A program made the position numbers and the translations under genes. A DNA stretch of 64,000 bases from Arsenophonus sp052174115 (lineage in GTDB: Bacteria; Pseudomonadota; Gammaproteobacteria; Enterobacterales; Enterobacteriaceae): NCBI GenBank assembly GCA_052174115.1, contig JBQMRX010000001.1, forward strand, positions 1,165,182 through 1,229,181, given 5' to 3'. Shown here piece by piece: positions 1 to 9,178 of this stretch (position 1 is its first letter; every line of letters starts with the position of its first letter). The notes below the pieces were generated by a model. It worked only from the letters and a program-made list of their open reading frames with translations, was not told the DNA's origin and made no database searches.

Positions 1-202
1 TGGTATTTGGTTTACTTTCCAGATATTAGTTAATGTTGGTTCAACAATAGGAATATTACCAACTAAAGGACTGACACTACCATTAATTAGTTATGGCGGT
101 TCTAGCTTATTAATTATAATTATTGCAATTATCATTTTATTACGTATTGATTTTGAAACGCGTCTTAAAAAAGAGCAAGTCTTTATAAGGAAAACTAGAT
201 GA
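1..202 (+). CDS. ftsW: FtsW, lipid II polymerase/division protein, C-terminal fragment
   Basis: Partial: the 5' part lies outside the window. Reading from base 2, the last 66 residues run GIWFTFQ..., then LPTKGLTLPLISYGGSSLL, then LLRIDFETRL, closely matching the C-terminus of enterobacterial FtsW, a SEDS-family septal peptidoglycan glycosyltransferase with about ten membrane segments. The visible part covers the conserved GLTLPLISYGGSS loop, the last membrane helix (about residues 38-56 of the fragment) and a short basic cytoplasmic tail. The stop TGA overlaps the ATG of murG by four bases (ATGA), so the two are translationally coupled in the dcw cluster. Confidence 0.95.
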   Translation, partial: GIWFTFQILVNVGSTIGILPTKGLTLPLISYGGSSLLIIIIAIIILLRIDFETRLKKEQVFIRKTR

Positions 203-1266
203 GTAAACAAAAACGCATTATGGTAATGGCTGGTGGTACTGGAGGACATGTTTTTTCTGGATTAGCAGTAGCTAATTATCTTAAATTACAAGGTTGGGAT
301 GTTTGTTGGTTAGGGACTGCTGATCGAATAGAAGCAAATTTAGTTCCTAAATATAATATTAAGATTGAATTTATAAAAATTTCAGGTTTACGAGGTAAAG
401 GTATCAAAGCATTTTTAGTGGTGCCATTTAAGATTATTAAAGCAATAAAACAAGCAAAAATAATTATAGATTGTTATCAACCTAATATTGTATTAGGAAT
501 GGGAGGATATGTTTCGGGTCCTAGTGTTCTTGCTGCATGGATATGTAATATTCCGATTGTACTGCATGAACAAAATGGGGTAGCTGGTTTAACTAATCGT
601 TGGTTATCTAAAATCTCTAAACGTGTTTTACAGGCATTTCCAACTGCATTCCCTAATGTTGAAGTAGTAGGAAATCCAGTTCGTGAATCGATATTAACAT
701 TACCTGAACCTGAAGAACGTTTAATTAATCGTAATGGAGCACTTCGAATTTTAGTAATAGGTGGTAGTCAAGGAGCAAAAATTTTAAATAAAACGTTACC
801 TAAAGTAGCCAAACAATTAGATGGAAAAGTAATAATTTGGCATCAAACTGGTAAAGGAGCTAAGAAAATAACAGAAACTTTATATAAAAAATTATCTTGT
901 AAATTAAATACTTATAAAGTAAATGAATTTATTGATGATATAGCTAAAGCTTATGCTTGGGCTGATATTATTATATGCCGATCAGGTGCTTTAACAGTTA
1001 GTGAAGTTTGTGTTGTTGGCTTACCAGCAATTTTTATTCCTTTTCAACATAAAGATCGGCAGCAGTATTGGAATGCGTTACCATTAGAAAAAGTAGGAGC
1101 AGCAAAAATTATTGAGCATACTCAATTTTTAACAAATACGTTAGTAACACTATTAAGTCAATTATCTCGAACACAATTATTAGATATGGCAAAAAAAGCA
1201 CGAAAGATATCAATTATTGATTCAACTAAACGTATTGCAGAAAATTTAATTGAAATTGCTAAATAA
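199..1266 (+). CDS. murG: MurG, UDP-GlcNAc:lipid I N-acetylglucosaminyltransferase
   Basis: Peripheral inner-membrane GT-B enzyme that adds GlcNAc to lipid I to form lipid II. 355 aa, the full family length. The N-terminal glycine-rich loop GGTGGHVF is at about residues 12-19, followed by GMGGYVSGP, the acceptor motif HEQNGVAGLTN, and in the C-terminal UDP-GlcNAc domain GGSQGA, CRSGALTVSE and FQHKDRQQYWNA. The residue after GGTGGHVF is Ser where E. coli has Pro. ATG overlaps the ftsW stop; 57 bp of AT-rich DNA follow before murC. Sure of identity. Confidence 0.98.
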   Translation: MSKQKRIMVMAGGTGGHVFSGLAVANYLKLQGWDVCWLGTADRIEANLVPKYNIKIEFIKISGLRGKGIKAFLVVPFKIIKAIKQAKIIIDCYQPNIVLGMGGYVSGPSVLAAWICNIPIVLHEQNGVAGLTNRWLSKISKRVLQAFPTAFPNVEVVGNPVRESILTLPEPEERLINRNGALRILVIGGSQGAKILNKTLPKVAKQLDGKVIIWHQTGKGAKKITETLYKKLSCKLNTYKVNEFIDDIAKAYAWADIIICRSGALTVSEVCVVGLPAIFIPFQHKDRQQYWNALPLEKVGAAKIIEHTQFLTNTLVTLLSQLSRTQLLDMAKKARKISIIDSTKRIAENLIEIAK

Positions 1267-1323
1267 ATCAATTTTATATTTAATAATTTTGAAAATAGCA
1301 ATAAAAATAATAAAGAGAATAAA

Positions 1324-2802
1324 GTGAACATACAAGAGTTAGTTAAATTAAGAGCAATAGTGCCAGAAATGCGTCGAGTTAGACATATTCATTTTATTGG
1401 TATTGGTGGCGTTGGCATGGGTAGTATTGCTGAAGTATTAGCTAACGAAGGTTATGAAATTAGTGGTTCTGATTTATTACCAAATATAATTACTCAGCAA
1501 TTAATTGAGTTTGGTGCAAAAATTTATTTTAACCATAAACCAGAAAATGTTGCAAATGCTTGTGTTGTTGTTGTATCAACAGCAATACCTGAAAATAATC
1601 CAGAAGTTATTGCAGCACGAGAAGAACATATTCCAATTATTCGACGTGCTGAAATGTTAGCGGAATTAATGCGTTTTCGTCATGGTATTGCTATTACAGG
1701 AACTCATGGAAAAACAACAACCACTGCGATGATTGCTAGTATTTATGAATATGCAGGGTTAGACCCTACTTTTATCAATGGTGGTTTAATAAAAGCAACT
1801 GGTGTTCATGGTCGTTTAGGTAGTAGTCGTTATTTGATTGTAGAAGCCGATGAAAGCGATGCTTCTTTTTTACATTTACAACCATTAATAGCAGTTATAA
1901 CAAATATTGAAGCCGATCATCTGGAAACTTATGATGGTAATTTTGAAAAATTAAAACAGACATTCATTAGTTTTTTACATAATCTACCATTTTATGGTCT
2001 AGCAGTATTATGTATAGATGATCCAGTTATACGTTCACTTTTAACAAAAATAGGTCGTTATATTATTACTTATGGTTTTAGTAACGATACAGATTTTCAT
2101 ATTACATCTTATAAACAACAAGGTAATCAGGGTTTTTTTACTGTAGTTAGAGAAAATAAAGCTGATTTAACATTTATTTTAAATGCTCCAGGACGTCATA
2201 ATGCGTTAAATGCTACCGCAGCTGTCGCGGTAGCAACTGAAGAAGGTATTGATGATATTACTATTTTAACTGCATTAGAAAAATTTCAAGGAACAGGCCG
2301 ACGGTTTGATTTTTTAGGTAATTTTTCTTTAGTGGATGTTAACGGAAAAAAAGGTAGCGTTATGTTAGTGGATGATTATGGTCATCATCCAACAGAGCTT
2401 GATGTAACTATTAAAACAGCAAAAGAAGGATGGCCAGATAAACGTATCGTAATGATTTTTCAACCTCATAGATATACCCGTACACGTGATTTATATGATG
2501 ATTTTGTTAATATTTTAGGGCAAGTTGATGTATTATTAATACTAAATGTTTATTCAGCAGGAGAAAAACCTATCGATGGTGCAGATAGTAGATCATTATG
2601 TCAGACGATTCGCAATCAAGGAAAATTAAATCCTATTTTTATAGATGAGCATAAACAAATTAGTAAAATATTAGCGCAAATTATAGAAGATAACGATTTA
2701 ATACTTATACAAGGAGCTGGAAATATCGGTAAAATAGCACGTAATTTAGCTGATACTGATTTAAGGTCAACATTAATAAGTGAAGAGGGGTATTATGGTT
2801 GA
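1324..2802 (+). CDS. murC: MurC, UDP-N-acetylmuramate--L-alanine ligase
   Basis: Cytoplasmic ATP-dependent ligase that adds L-Ala to UDP-MurNAc, the first amino acid of the stem peptide. 492 aa, full length. The GTG start gives MNIQELVKLRAIVPEMRRVR, which matches the E. coli N-terminus, and AAAGAGAATAAA lies just upstream as a weak ribosome site. The Rossmann-like motif HFIGIGGVGMG is at about 24-34, the ATP P-loop GTHGKTTTT at about 126-134, then the Mur-ligase centre (EADESDASF, NIEADHLE) and the C-terminal domain (DDYGHHPTE, FQPHRYTRT). Its end overlaps ddlB by eight bases. Confidence 0.98.
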   Translation: MNIQELVKLRAIVPEMRRVRHIHFIGIGGVGMGSIAEVLANEGYEISGSDLLPNIITQQLIEFGAKIYFNHKPENVANACVVVVSTAIPENNPEVIAAREEHIPIIRRAEMLAELMRFRHGIAITGTHGKTTTTAMIASIYEYAGLDPTFINGGLIKATGVHGRLGSSRYLIVEADESDASFLHLQPLIAVITNIEADHLETYDGNFEKLKQTFISFLHNLPFYGLAVLCIDDPVIRSLLTKIGRYIITYGFSNDTDFHITSYKQQGNQGFFTVVRENKADLTFILNAPGRHNALNATAAVAVATEEGIDDITILTALEKFQGTGRRFDFLGNFSLVDVNGKKGSVMLVDDYGHHPTELDVTIKTAKEGWPDKRIVMIFQPHRYTRTRDLYDDFVNILGQVDVLLILNVYSAGEKPIDGADSRSLCQTIRNQGKLNPIFIDEHKQISKILAQIIEDNDLILIQGAGNIGKIARNLADTDLRSTLISEEGYYG

Positions 2803-3715
2803 TAAAGTTGCCGTACTTTTAGGCGGGAAATCGTCTGAAAGAGAGATATCATTGCAATCTGGTAAGGCTATTGTTAATGGATTACGTCATGCTGGAATAG
2901 ATGCATATCCAATTGATATTAAAAATCTTTCTCTTATAAAATTGATAAAAATTGGTTATAAAAAAGTTTTTATTGCCTTGCATGGGCGAGGAGGTGAAGA
3001 TGGTATTGTGCAAGGAGTTTTAGAATTTTTAGGATTACCTTATACTGGAAGTGGTGTTTTAGCTTCATCACTTTCAATGGATAAAATACGTACTAAACAA
3101 TTATGGGCTAGTATAGGTTTACCAATTGCACCATATATAACACTGAATAAACAACAATTAATAATGATGTCAAATGAAGTACTTTTTGAATCTGTTTATT
3201 ATTTAGGTTTACCTCTTATTGTTAAACCAAATCTTGAAGGTTCAAGTGTTGGTATAAGCAAAGTAACAACTTTGCTTAAATTAAAAATAGCATTAGAGTT
3301 TGCTTTTCATTATGATAAAAATGTACTAATTGAGAAATACTTAAATGGACCTGAATATACTGTGGTTATTATAGGTGAACAAGGATTACCTTCAATTCGT
3401 ATTCAACCAATGAATGTTTTTTATGATTATAATGCAAAATATCTCTCTAATGATACACAATATTTTTGTCCTAGTGGATTAAAAGCTAAAGAAGAAATAT
3501 TATTAAATAAATTAGCTTTAGCGGCTTATAATGCAATCGGTTGTACTGGTTGGGGACGTGTTGATCTTATGAAAGATAATGATGGTATTTTTTATTTATT
3601 AGAAATTAATACTTCTCCTGGAATGACTAATCATAGTTTGGTGCCAATAGCTGCAAAACAAGCGGGTATGACTTTTTCAGAATTAGTTAAAAAGATTTTA
3701 GAATTGGCAAAATAA
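2795..3715 (+). CDS. ddlB: DdlB, D-alanine--D-alanine ligase
   Basis: ATP-grasp ligase that makes the D-Ala-D-Ala dipeptide for peptidoglycan precursors. An in-frame GTG at 2780 would add five residues, but ATG at 2795 gives MVDKVAVLLGG, matching the family, and has a strong Shine-Dalgarno (GAAGAGGGG) about six bases upstream, so I place the start here (306 aa). Visible motifs: ALHGRGGEDG, YTGSGVLASSLSMDK, KPNLEGSSVGISK (ATP-binding), DYNAKYLSNDTQY, and LLEINTSPGMT (metal-binding Glu/Asn). Overlaps murC by 8 bp and is followed one base later by ftsQ. Confidence 0.97.
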   Translation: MVDKVAVLLGGKSSEREISLQSGKAIVNGLRHAGIDAYPIDIKNLSLIKLIKIGYKKVFIALHGRGGEDGIVQGVLEFLGLPYTGSGVLASSLSMDKIRTKQLWASIGLPIAPYITLNKQQLIMMSNEVLFESVYYLGLPLIVKPNLEGSSVGISKVTTLLKLKIALEFAFHYDKNVLIEKYLNGPEYTVVIIGEQGLPSIRIQPMNVFYDYNAKYLSNDTQYFCPSGLKAKEEILLNKLALAAYNAIGCTGWGRVDLMKDNDGIFYLLEINTSPGMTNHSLVPIAAKQAGMTFSELVKKILELAK

Positions 3716-3716
3716 T

Positions 3717-4520
3717 ATGTCGAAAATATCACTGAACATTCGAAATGAAGATATTAAAAAGAAACAATATTATGATGGTAAAAGTAATACTTTTTATTTA
3801 TCTAGTATTATCTTCCTCTTAGTAGTGTTAAGTACTATTATATGGAGTACATGGATATTGTTAAATAAGATAAATAATGTCAATCGATTATCTATCTTAA
3901 AGTTAGTAATTACTGGTAAACGTTATTATACCTGTGACGATAATATTAAAAAAGCAATATTAACACTAGGTATACCAGATAAATTTATGGCTATAGATGT
4001 ATCTATGATCCAAAATCAAATAAAAACAATACCATGGATAGAGAAAGTTATTGTACGTAAAGAATGGCCGAATAAACTAAAAATTGATTTAGTAGAATAT
4101 AAACCTTATGCAAAATGGAATGATACTTTTTTTGTTGATATAAAAGGCACTGTTTTTAGCTTACCAATATTACTAAAAATTAAAGATGACTTTTTAATGT
4201 TATATGGACCACAAGGTAGTCAGAAAGAAGTATTAGAGATGTATCGTATTATGCAACAACAGTTAGTATCATATGATTTCAATATTAAATCAGTATCAAT
4301 GACAACAAGACATTCATGGCAATTAGTTTTAGATAATGATATTCGATTGAATATTGGTAAACAAGATATTAAAGAGCGATTAAATCGTTTTGTTAAACTT
4401 TATCCGCTATTAAAACAAGTGACAAATAAATATATTGGATATATAGATTTACGATATGATAGTGGTGCTGCAGTAGGATGGTTACCACTTTTAACTAAAC
4501 CTACTACAACCTTGAATTAA
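3717..4520 (+). CDS. ftsQ: FtsQ, divisome assembly protein
   Basis: Bitopic inner-membrane protein that bridges early and late division proteins. 267 aa, close to the E. coli 276. A short cytoplasmic tail is followed by one membrane helix (about residues 27-49, FYLSSIIFLLVVLSTIIW), then the periplasmic POTRA domain (about 58-128; LGIPDKFMAIDVSMIQNQI, PWIEKVIVRKEWPNKL) and the beta domain ending near YIDLRYDSGAAVGW. ATG lies one base after the ddlB stop, so expression is presumably coupled. Sequence is less conserved than its neighbours, as usual for FtsQ. Confidence 0.95.
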   Translation: MSKISLNIRNEDIKKKQYYDGKSNTFYLSSIIFLLVVLSTIIWSTWILLNKINNVNRLSILKLVITGKRYYTCDDNIKKAILTLGIPDKFMAIDVSMIQNQIKTIPWIEKVIVRKEWPNKLKIDLVEYKPYAKWNDTFFVDIKGTVFSLPILLKIKDDFLMLYGPQGSQKEVLEMYRIMQQQLVSYDFNIKSVSMTTRHSWQLVLDNDIRLNIGKQDIKERLNRFVKLYPLLKQVTNKYIGYIDLRYDSGAAVGWLPLLTKPTTTLN

Positions 4521-4565
4521 AATAATTTTAAGACTACTGATTAATCAGATACAGGCAAATTAACA

Positions 4566-5822
4566 ATGATTAAAACGACAAACAGAAAATTAGTAGTTGG
4601 TCTTGAAATTGGAACTTCCAAGGTTTCTGCGCTTGTTGGTGAAATTCTTCCTGATGGAATAGTAAATATTATTAGTATTGGTAATTGTTTATCTCGAGGA
4701 ATGGATAAGGGTGGTGTTAATGATTTAGAATCTGTCGTTAAATGTGTACAACAAGCTATTAATCAAGCAGAATTAATGGAAAATTGCCAAATATCCTCTG
4801 TTTATTTAGCACTTTCTGGTAAGCATGTTAGTTGCCAAAATGAAATAGGTATAGTACCTATTTCTGAAGATGAAGTTACTCAAGATGATGTAGATAGTGT
4901 TGTTCATACAGCTAAATCTGTTCGAGTTCGTGATGAACATAGAATTTTACATGTTATTCCACAGGAATATTCTATTGATTATCAAAAGGGAATTAAAAAT
5001 CCAATTGGACTTTCAGGTATACGTATGCAAGCTAAAGTACATCTGATTACTTGTAATAATGATATGGCTAAAAATATTATCAAAGCAGTTGAACGATGTG
5101 GTTTAAAAGTAAATCAATTAATTTTTGCAGGTTTAGCTTCAAGTTATTCTGTTTTAACGGAAGATGAACGTGAATTAGGTGTATGTGTTGTCGATATTGG
5201 CGGTGGAACCATGGATATAACAATTTATACTGACGGTGCATTACGTCATACTAAAGTTATACCATATGCTGGTAATGTTGTAACTAATGATATTGCTTAT
5301 GCGTTTGGTACTCCACCAAGTGATGCTGAAATGATAAAAGTTCATCATGGGTGCGCATTAGGTACTATTGTTAGTAAAGACGAAAATCTTGAAGTTCCAA
5401 GTATAGGTGGTCGTCCGCCGAGAAATTTACAACGCCAAACATTAGCTGAAGTCATTGAGCCACGATATACAGAATTACTAAATTTAGTAAATGATGAAAT
5501 TTTAAAATTGCAAAAACAATTACGGCAACAAGGTGTTGAGCATTATTTGTCAGCCGGTATTGTTTTAACAGGGGGCGGTGCTCAAATTGATGGTTTAGTT
5601 GAATGTGCTCAAAAAGTATTTCGTACTCATGTACGCATTGGGAAGCCATTGAATATAACTGGTTTAACGGACTATGCCCAGTCACCTTATTACTCCACAG
5701 CTGTCGGTCTCTTACATTACGGCATGCAAATTTACTTTGGAAATGAATCTGAAATAAATAAACGTACATCAGTGAGTAGTTGGTTTAATAAAATTACTAA
5801 TTGGTTGAGGAAAGAATTTTAA
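4566..5822 (+). CDS. ftsA: FtsA, actin-like divisome protein
   Basis: Actin-fold ATPase that tethers FtsZ to the inner membrane. 418 aa, against 420 in E. coli. Motifs: VVGLEIGTSKVSALVGE (phosphate 1), CVVDIGGGTMDITIY (phosphate 2), LTGGGAQIDGL (adenosine), and a C-terminal amphipathic membrane-targeting helix, SSWFNKITNWLRKEF. Lies 45 bp after ftsQ and 55 bp before ftsZ, with a GC-containing hairpin in that second gap. Confidence 0.98.
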   Translation: MIKTTNRKLVVGLEIGTSKVSALVGEILPDGIVNIISIGNCLSRGMDKGGVNDLESVVKCVQQAINQAELMENCQISSVYLALSGKHVSCQNEIGIVPISEDEVTQDDVDSVVHTAKSVRVRDEHRILHVIPQEYSIDYQKGIKNPIGLSGIRMQAKVHLITCNNDMAKNIIKAVERCGLKVNQLIFAGLASSYSVLTEDERELGVCVVDIGGGTMDITIYTDGALRHTKVIPYAGNVVTNDIAYAFGTPPSDAEMIKVHHGCALGTIVSKDENLEVPSIGGRPPRNLQRQTLAEVIEPRYTELLNLVNDEILKLQKQLRQQGVEHYLSAGIVLTGGGAQIDGLVECAQKVFRTHVRIGKPLNITGLTDYAQSPYYSTAVGLLHYGMQIYFGNESEINKRTSVSSWFNKITNWLRKEF

Positions 5823-5829
5823 TTTCATA

Positions 5830-5850
5830 AGAAGCAAATTTTTTGCTTCT
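5830..5850 (+). terminator. Hairpin between ftsA and ftsZ
   Basis: Perfect 9-bp stem (5830-5838 with 5842-5850, AGAAGCAAA/TTTGCTTCT) and a 3-base T loop, starting 7 bases after the ftsA stop. It holds three G-C pairs, unusual for intergenic DNA here. There is no clear T-run after it, and ftsZ has its own strong ribosome site 15-20 bases further on. Attenuation or mRNA-processing structure is an inference. Confidence 0.5.
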
Positions 5851-5877
5851 ATATAAGGCACAAAACGGAGAGAGATT

Positions 5878-7044
5878 ATGTTTGAACCAATGGAATTAAC
5901 CAATGACGCGGTGATTAAAGTTATCGGTATTGGTGGTGCCGGGGGAAACGCCGTTGAACACATGGTACGTGAACGTATTGAAGGTGTTGAATTCTTTGCT
6001 GTTAATACTGATGCACAAGCGTTACGTAAAACAGCAGTAGGACAAACTATTCAAATTGGAAATGGTATTACAAAAGGATTGGGGGCAGGAGCGAATCCTG
6101 AAGTTGGTCGTAATGCTGCTGAAGAAGATCGTGAAGCTTTGCGTAATGCTCTTGATGGAGCAGATATGGTTTTTATTGCTGCTGGTATGGGAGGTGGTAC
6201 AGGAACTGGTGCAGCTCCTGTTATAGCTGAAATTGCCAAAGAACTTGCTATACTAACAGTAGCTGTTGTAACAAAACCATTCAATTTTGAAGGTAAAAAA
6301 CGCATGGTTTTTGCTGAAACAGGGATCTCAGAATTATCTAAGCATGTTGATTCTTTAATTACCATTCCAAATGATAAATTATTAAAAGTACTTGGACGCG
6401 GTATTTCTTTACTAGATGCATTCGGTGCAGCAAATGATGTATTAAAAGGTGCAGTTCAAGGTATTGCTGAACTTATTACTCGTCCAGGTTTAATGAATGT
6501 AGATTTTGCTGATGTTCGTACTGTTATGTCTGAAATGGGTTATGCTATGATGGGGTCAGGGGTAGCTCGAGGTGAAGATCGAGCTGAAGAAGCAGGAGAA
6601 ATGGCTATTTCTAGCCCTTTATTAGAAGACATTGATTTATCTGGCGCTCGTGGTGTATTGGTTAATATTACTGCAGGTTTTGATTTACGTCTTGATGAAT
6701 TTGAAACAGTTGGTAATACTATTCGTGCATTTTCATCAGATAATGCAACAGTTGTTATTGGTACTTCACTTGACCCTGAAATGAATGATGAACTACGTGT
6801 AACTGTAGTTGCTACAGGGATTGGTATGGATAAACGTCCAGAAATAACATTAGTTACTAATAAAACGATTCAAAAATCATCGTTAGAGCATCGTTATCAT
6901 CAAATGCAAGGGTTAATCTCTGGTATCACTCCTTTAACTGAAGAAAAATCTATTACTAAAGTAACGAATGAACAAAATACAGAATCAAATAAAGAACTTG
7001 ATTATCTTAATATTCCAGCTTTTTTAAGAAAACAGGCTGATTAG
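5878..7044 (+). CDS. ftsZ: FtsZ, tubulin-like division GTPase
   Basis: Polymerises on GTP to form the Z-ring. 388 aa, family length 383. GTP-binding motifs: IGIGGAGGNAV near residue 17, the tubulin signature GGGTGTGAAP at about 105, and the T7 loop with VDFADVRTVM near 205. The C-terminal peptide DYLNIPAFLRKQAD, which binds FtsA and ZipA, is intact after a short Asn/Glu/Lys-rich linker. Strong Shine-Dalgarno GGAGAGAG before ATG. More G/C than most genes in the window. Confidence 0.99.
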   Translation: MFEPMELTNDAVIKVIGIGGAGGNAVEHMVRERIEGVEFFAVNTDAQALRKTAVGQTIQIGNGITKGLGAGANPEVGRNAAEEDREALRNALDGADMVFIAAGMGGGTGTGAAPVIAEIAKELAILTVAVVTKPFNFEGKKRMVFAETGISELSKHVDSLITIPNDKLLKVLGRGISLLDAFGAANDVLKGAVQGIAELITRPGLMNVDFADVRTVMSEMGYAMMGSGVARGEDRAEEAGEMAISSPLLEDIDLSGARGVLVNITAGFDLRLDEFETVGNTIRAFSSDNATVVIGTSLDPEMNDELRVTVVATGIGMDKRPEITLVTNKTIQKSSLEHRYHQMQGLISGITPLTEEKSITKVTNEQNTESNKELDYLNIPAFLRKQAD

Positions 7045-7055
7045 TTAACAATTGA

Positions 7056-7083
7056 TTGGTTTCTTTGATTTTTATGCTAAAAT
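7056..7083 (+). promoter_or_regulatory. Possible sigma-70 promoter for lpxC
   Basis: TTGGTT (7056-7061), a 16-bp spacer and TAAAAT (7078-7083) lie about 75 bp upstream of the lpxC ATG. A/T bias makes chance -10 matches common, so support is weak. Confidence 0.3.
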
Positions 7084-7158
7084 ATATTATTACTCTAATA
7101 GTAATTGTTAATAAACAATAGGTTAAGCAATAAATACAGTTAATAATGCGAGAAAACG

Positions 7159-8076
7159 ATGATTAAACAAAGGACATTAAAACGTATTGTTCAAGCAACA
7201 GGTATCGGTTTACATACTGGTAAAAAAGTTACTTTAGCATTACGTCCTGCGCCAGCAAATACTGGAGTCATCTATCGTCGTATAGATTTAAATCCGCCGG
7301 TTAATTTTTTAGCTGAGGCAAAATCAGTACGGGATACTATGCTATGTACCTGTTTAGTTAATGAAAATGATATACGTATTTCAACGGTAGAACATTTAAA
7401 TGCTGCATTAGCAGGACTTGGAATTGACAATATTATCGTTGAAGTAGATGCAGCAGAAATTCCAATAATGGATGGAAGTGCTGCACCTTTTGTATTTTTA
7501 TTGTTAGATGCAGGGATTGAAGAGTTAAATAGTAACAAAAAATTTCTTCGTATTAAAGAAAGTATTCGAGTTACAGCTAGTGATAAATGGGCTGAGCTAA
7601 TTCCTTATAATGGATTTAGCTTAGATTTTACTATTGATTTTAATCATCCTGTCATAAATAGTACTACTCAACGTTATAAATTAGATTTTTCTGAAAAATC
7701 TTTTATTAGAAATATTAGTCGAGCGAGAACATTTGGTTTTATTCGTGATATTGAATATTTACAATCTAAAGAGTTGTGTTTAGGTGGTAGTTTTGATTGT
7801 GCAATTGTTATTGATGATTATCGTGTCTTAAATACAGATGGTTTACGTTTTGAAGATGAATTTGTTCGTCATAAAACACTAGATGCTATTGGTGATTTAT
7901 TTATGTGTGGTCATAATATTATTGGTGCTTTTACAGCTTATAGATCAGGTCATTCATTAAATAATAAACTATTACGAGCTGTTTTAGAGGTGGAATCTGC
8001 TTGGGATATCGTTACATTCGAAGATGAATCTGAAATGCCTATAGCGTTTAAAACATCTTCGACAATAATAATTTAA
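7159..8076 (+). CDS. lpxC: LpxC, UDP-3-O-acyl-GlcNAc deacetylase
   Basis: Zn-dependent deacetylase, the committed step of lipid A synthesis. 305 aa, the same as E. coli, so numbering is shared: zinc ligands His79 (STVEHLNAALAGLGIDN), His238 and Asp242 (HKTLDAIGD), with catalytic-site His265 (RSGHSLNNKLL). N-terminus MIKQRTLKRIVQATGIGLH is typical. With the waa genes further on, it shows that an LPS-bearing outer membrane is kept. Confidence 0.98.
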   Translation: MIKQRTLKRIVQATGIGLHTGKKVTLALRPAPANTGVIYRRIDLNPPVNFLAEAKSVRDTMLCTCLVNENDIRISTVEHLNAALAGLGIDNIIVEVDAAEIPIMDGSAAPFVFLLLDAGIEELNSNKKFLRIKESIRVTASDKWAELIPYNGFSLDFTIDFNHPVINSTTQRYKLDFSEKSFIRNISRARTFGFIRDIEYLQSKELCLGGSFDCAIVIDDYRVLNTDGLRFEDEFVRHKTLDAIGDLFMCGHNIIGAFTAYRSGHSLNNKLLRAVLEVESAWDIVTFEDESEMPIAFKTSSTIII

Positions 8077-8283
8077 AATACATTATTTTTATTAAAAACT
8101 TATATTTAATCTTAATTTTATTACTACTTATTTTTATATTATATTTTATTGACAAAATTAGTTACTTTAACTTTTTAGTTATTTTAGATTTTTTATTAGG
8201 TTAAAAAATTATTTTTTATTATTTTTATTTAACTTATCTATTATTTATTTTAATAATTTATTTCTATATGATAACTTAATGAG

Positions 8284-8622
8284 TTATTTTTTTAAGTTTT
8301 TAGATAATAATGATGGATTTATTTTTATTTTAATTAAAGATAAAGAAGGTAAGATACTGTTACGTAATATTGAAAATAACATAGGAAGTTCATAGTTTAG
8401 TCGTATTTTTCGACTAGCATTTGTAATTTCTAAAATAAGAATATCTTGACGATAATTAGCAATTCGACAGTAATCTTTTATTTCTATAGGAAGTAAATTT
8501 ATAATAATATTATTAAGTTTAATTAATATCTGTGCATGTTGTTTAATTGTTTTTAATGGATTTGAATCAAAATTATTTTCTTTTAATAAAGAATTTAAAG
8601 ATTTTGGATAATTATTGCGCAT
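8284..8622 (-). CDS. dciA: DciA-family (DUF721) replicative helicase-loader protein
   Basis: 112 aa on the strand opposite lpxC and secA. The core CRIANYRQDILILEITNASR, then RKIRLNYELPMLFSILR, then LPSLSLIKIKINP, is the DUF721/DciA signature. DciA binds DnaB helicase and helps load it in bacteria without DnaC. The family usually has a KH-like N-terminal domain and a disordered tail; this protein is only about the length of the KH-like domain, so the tail seems trimmed. A DUF721 gene lies between lpxC and secA in several non-E. coli Enterobacterales (from memory). Function here is inferred from the family. Confidence 0.8.
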   Translation of the reverse strand: MRNNYPKSLNSLLKENNFDSNPLKTIKQHAQILIKLNNIIINLLPIEIKDYCRIANYRQDILILEITNASRKIRLNYELPMLFSILRNSILPSLSLIKIKINPSLLSKNLKK

Positions 8623-9178
8623 TTTTACTCCAAATTTTATATTTAAACAATATTAATAAATACATTAAATCTTTATTAAAGTTATTATAAATAATATTTG
8701 ATATTTTAGTTAAATTTAGTCTTAATTTATATTAAGATATTAATAGTTAATCTATTTTTTGTAATACAATGCAAATTATTACCATTAGCATGCTTTATAT
8801 AATATACTTTAAAAATTAATTTTTATTTTTATTTAAAAATATTTAAAATAACTAAATGCTAATTTAAATTTATACAACAAACAAATTTTATATTTCTAAT
8901 ATTCTATATACTTTTATGTTATAATCAATTTAAAATCTTTATTTTAAAAAATTAAACTATCATTAAAATAGTTTTTTTATTGTGTTTTCTATAAAATTAC
9001 GATATGGTTTTTTATTATCAATGTATCCTAATAGAAATATATTATAAGATAAATTTTATAATTTTTGTTGATTCTTATAACAATAATTGTTCAATTGAAC
9101 ATATTAATTTTATTAATTTAAAGCAGATAATATAGGATTCTTTTGGTAAGAATACTGCCTTAATTGAGAAAAATATTT
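8623..9178 (+). other. dciA-secA intergenic region; secM not found
   Basis: 556 bp. SecM, the export sensor encoded upstream of secA in E. coli, is not recognisable: no arrest motif of the FxxxxWIxxxxGIRAGP type in any frame. Small hairpins are at 8720-8737 (7-bp stem, TTAT loop), 8954-8974 (7-bp stem followed by T run, terminator-like) and 9137-9153 (6-bp stem, loop TTGGT) in the secA leader. Confidence 0.6.

Noticed and set aside
5452..5963. Minus-strand ORFs across ftsA and ftsZ start
   Set aside because: Antisense shadows with no ribosome site or family resemblance.
6051..6365. 104-codon minus-strand ORF inside ftsZ
   Set aside because: Antisense shadow of a conserved gene; Ser/Pro/Ala-rich translation is the mirror of FtsZ codons.
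9004..9135. 43-codon ATG ORF in the secM position
   Set aside because: No ribosome site, no signal-peptide shape and no arrest motif; composition is that of A/T-rich random translation.
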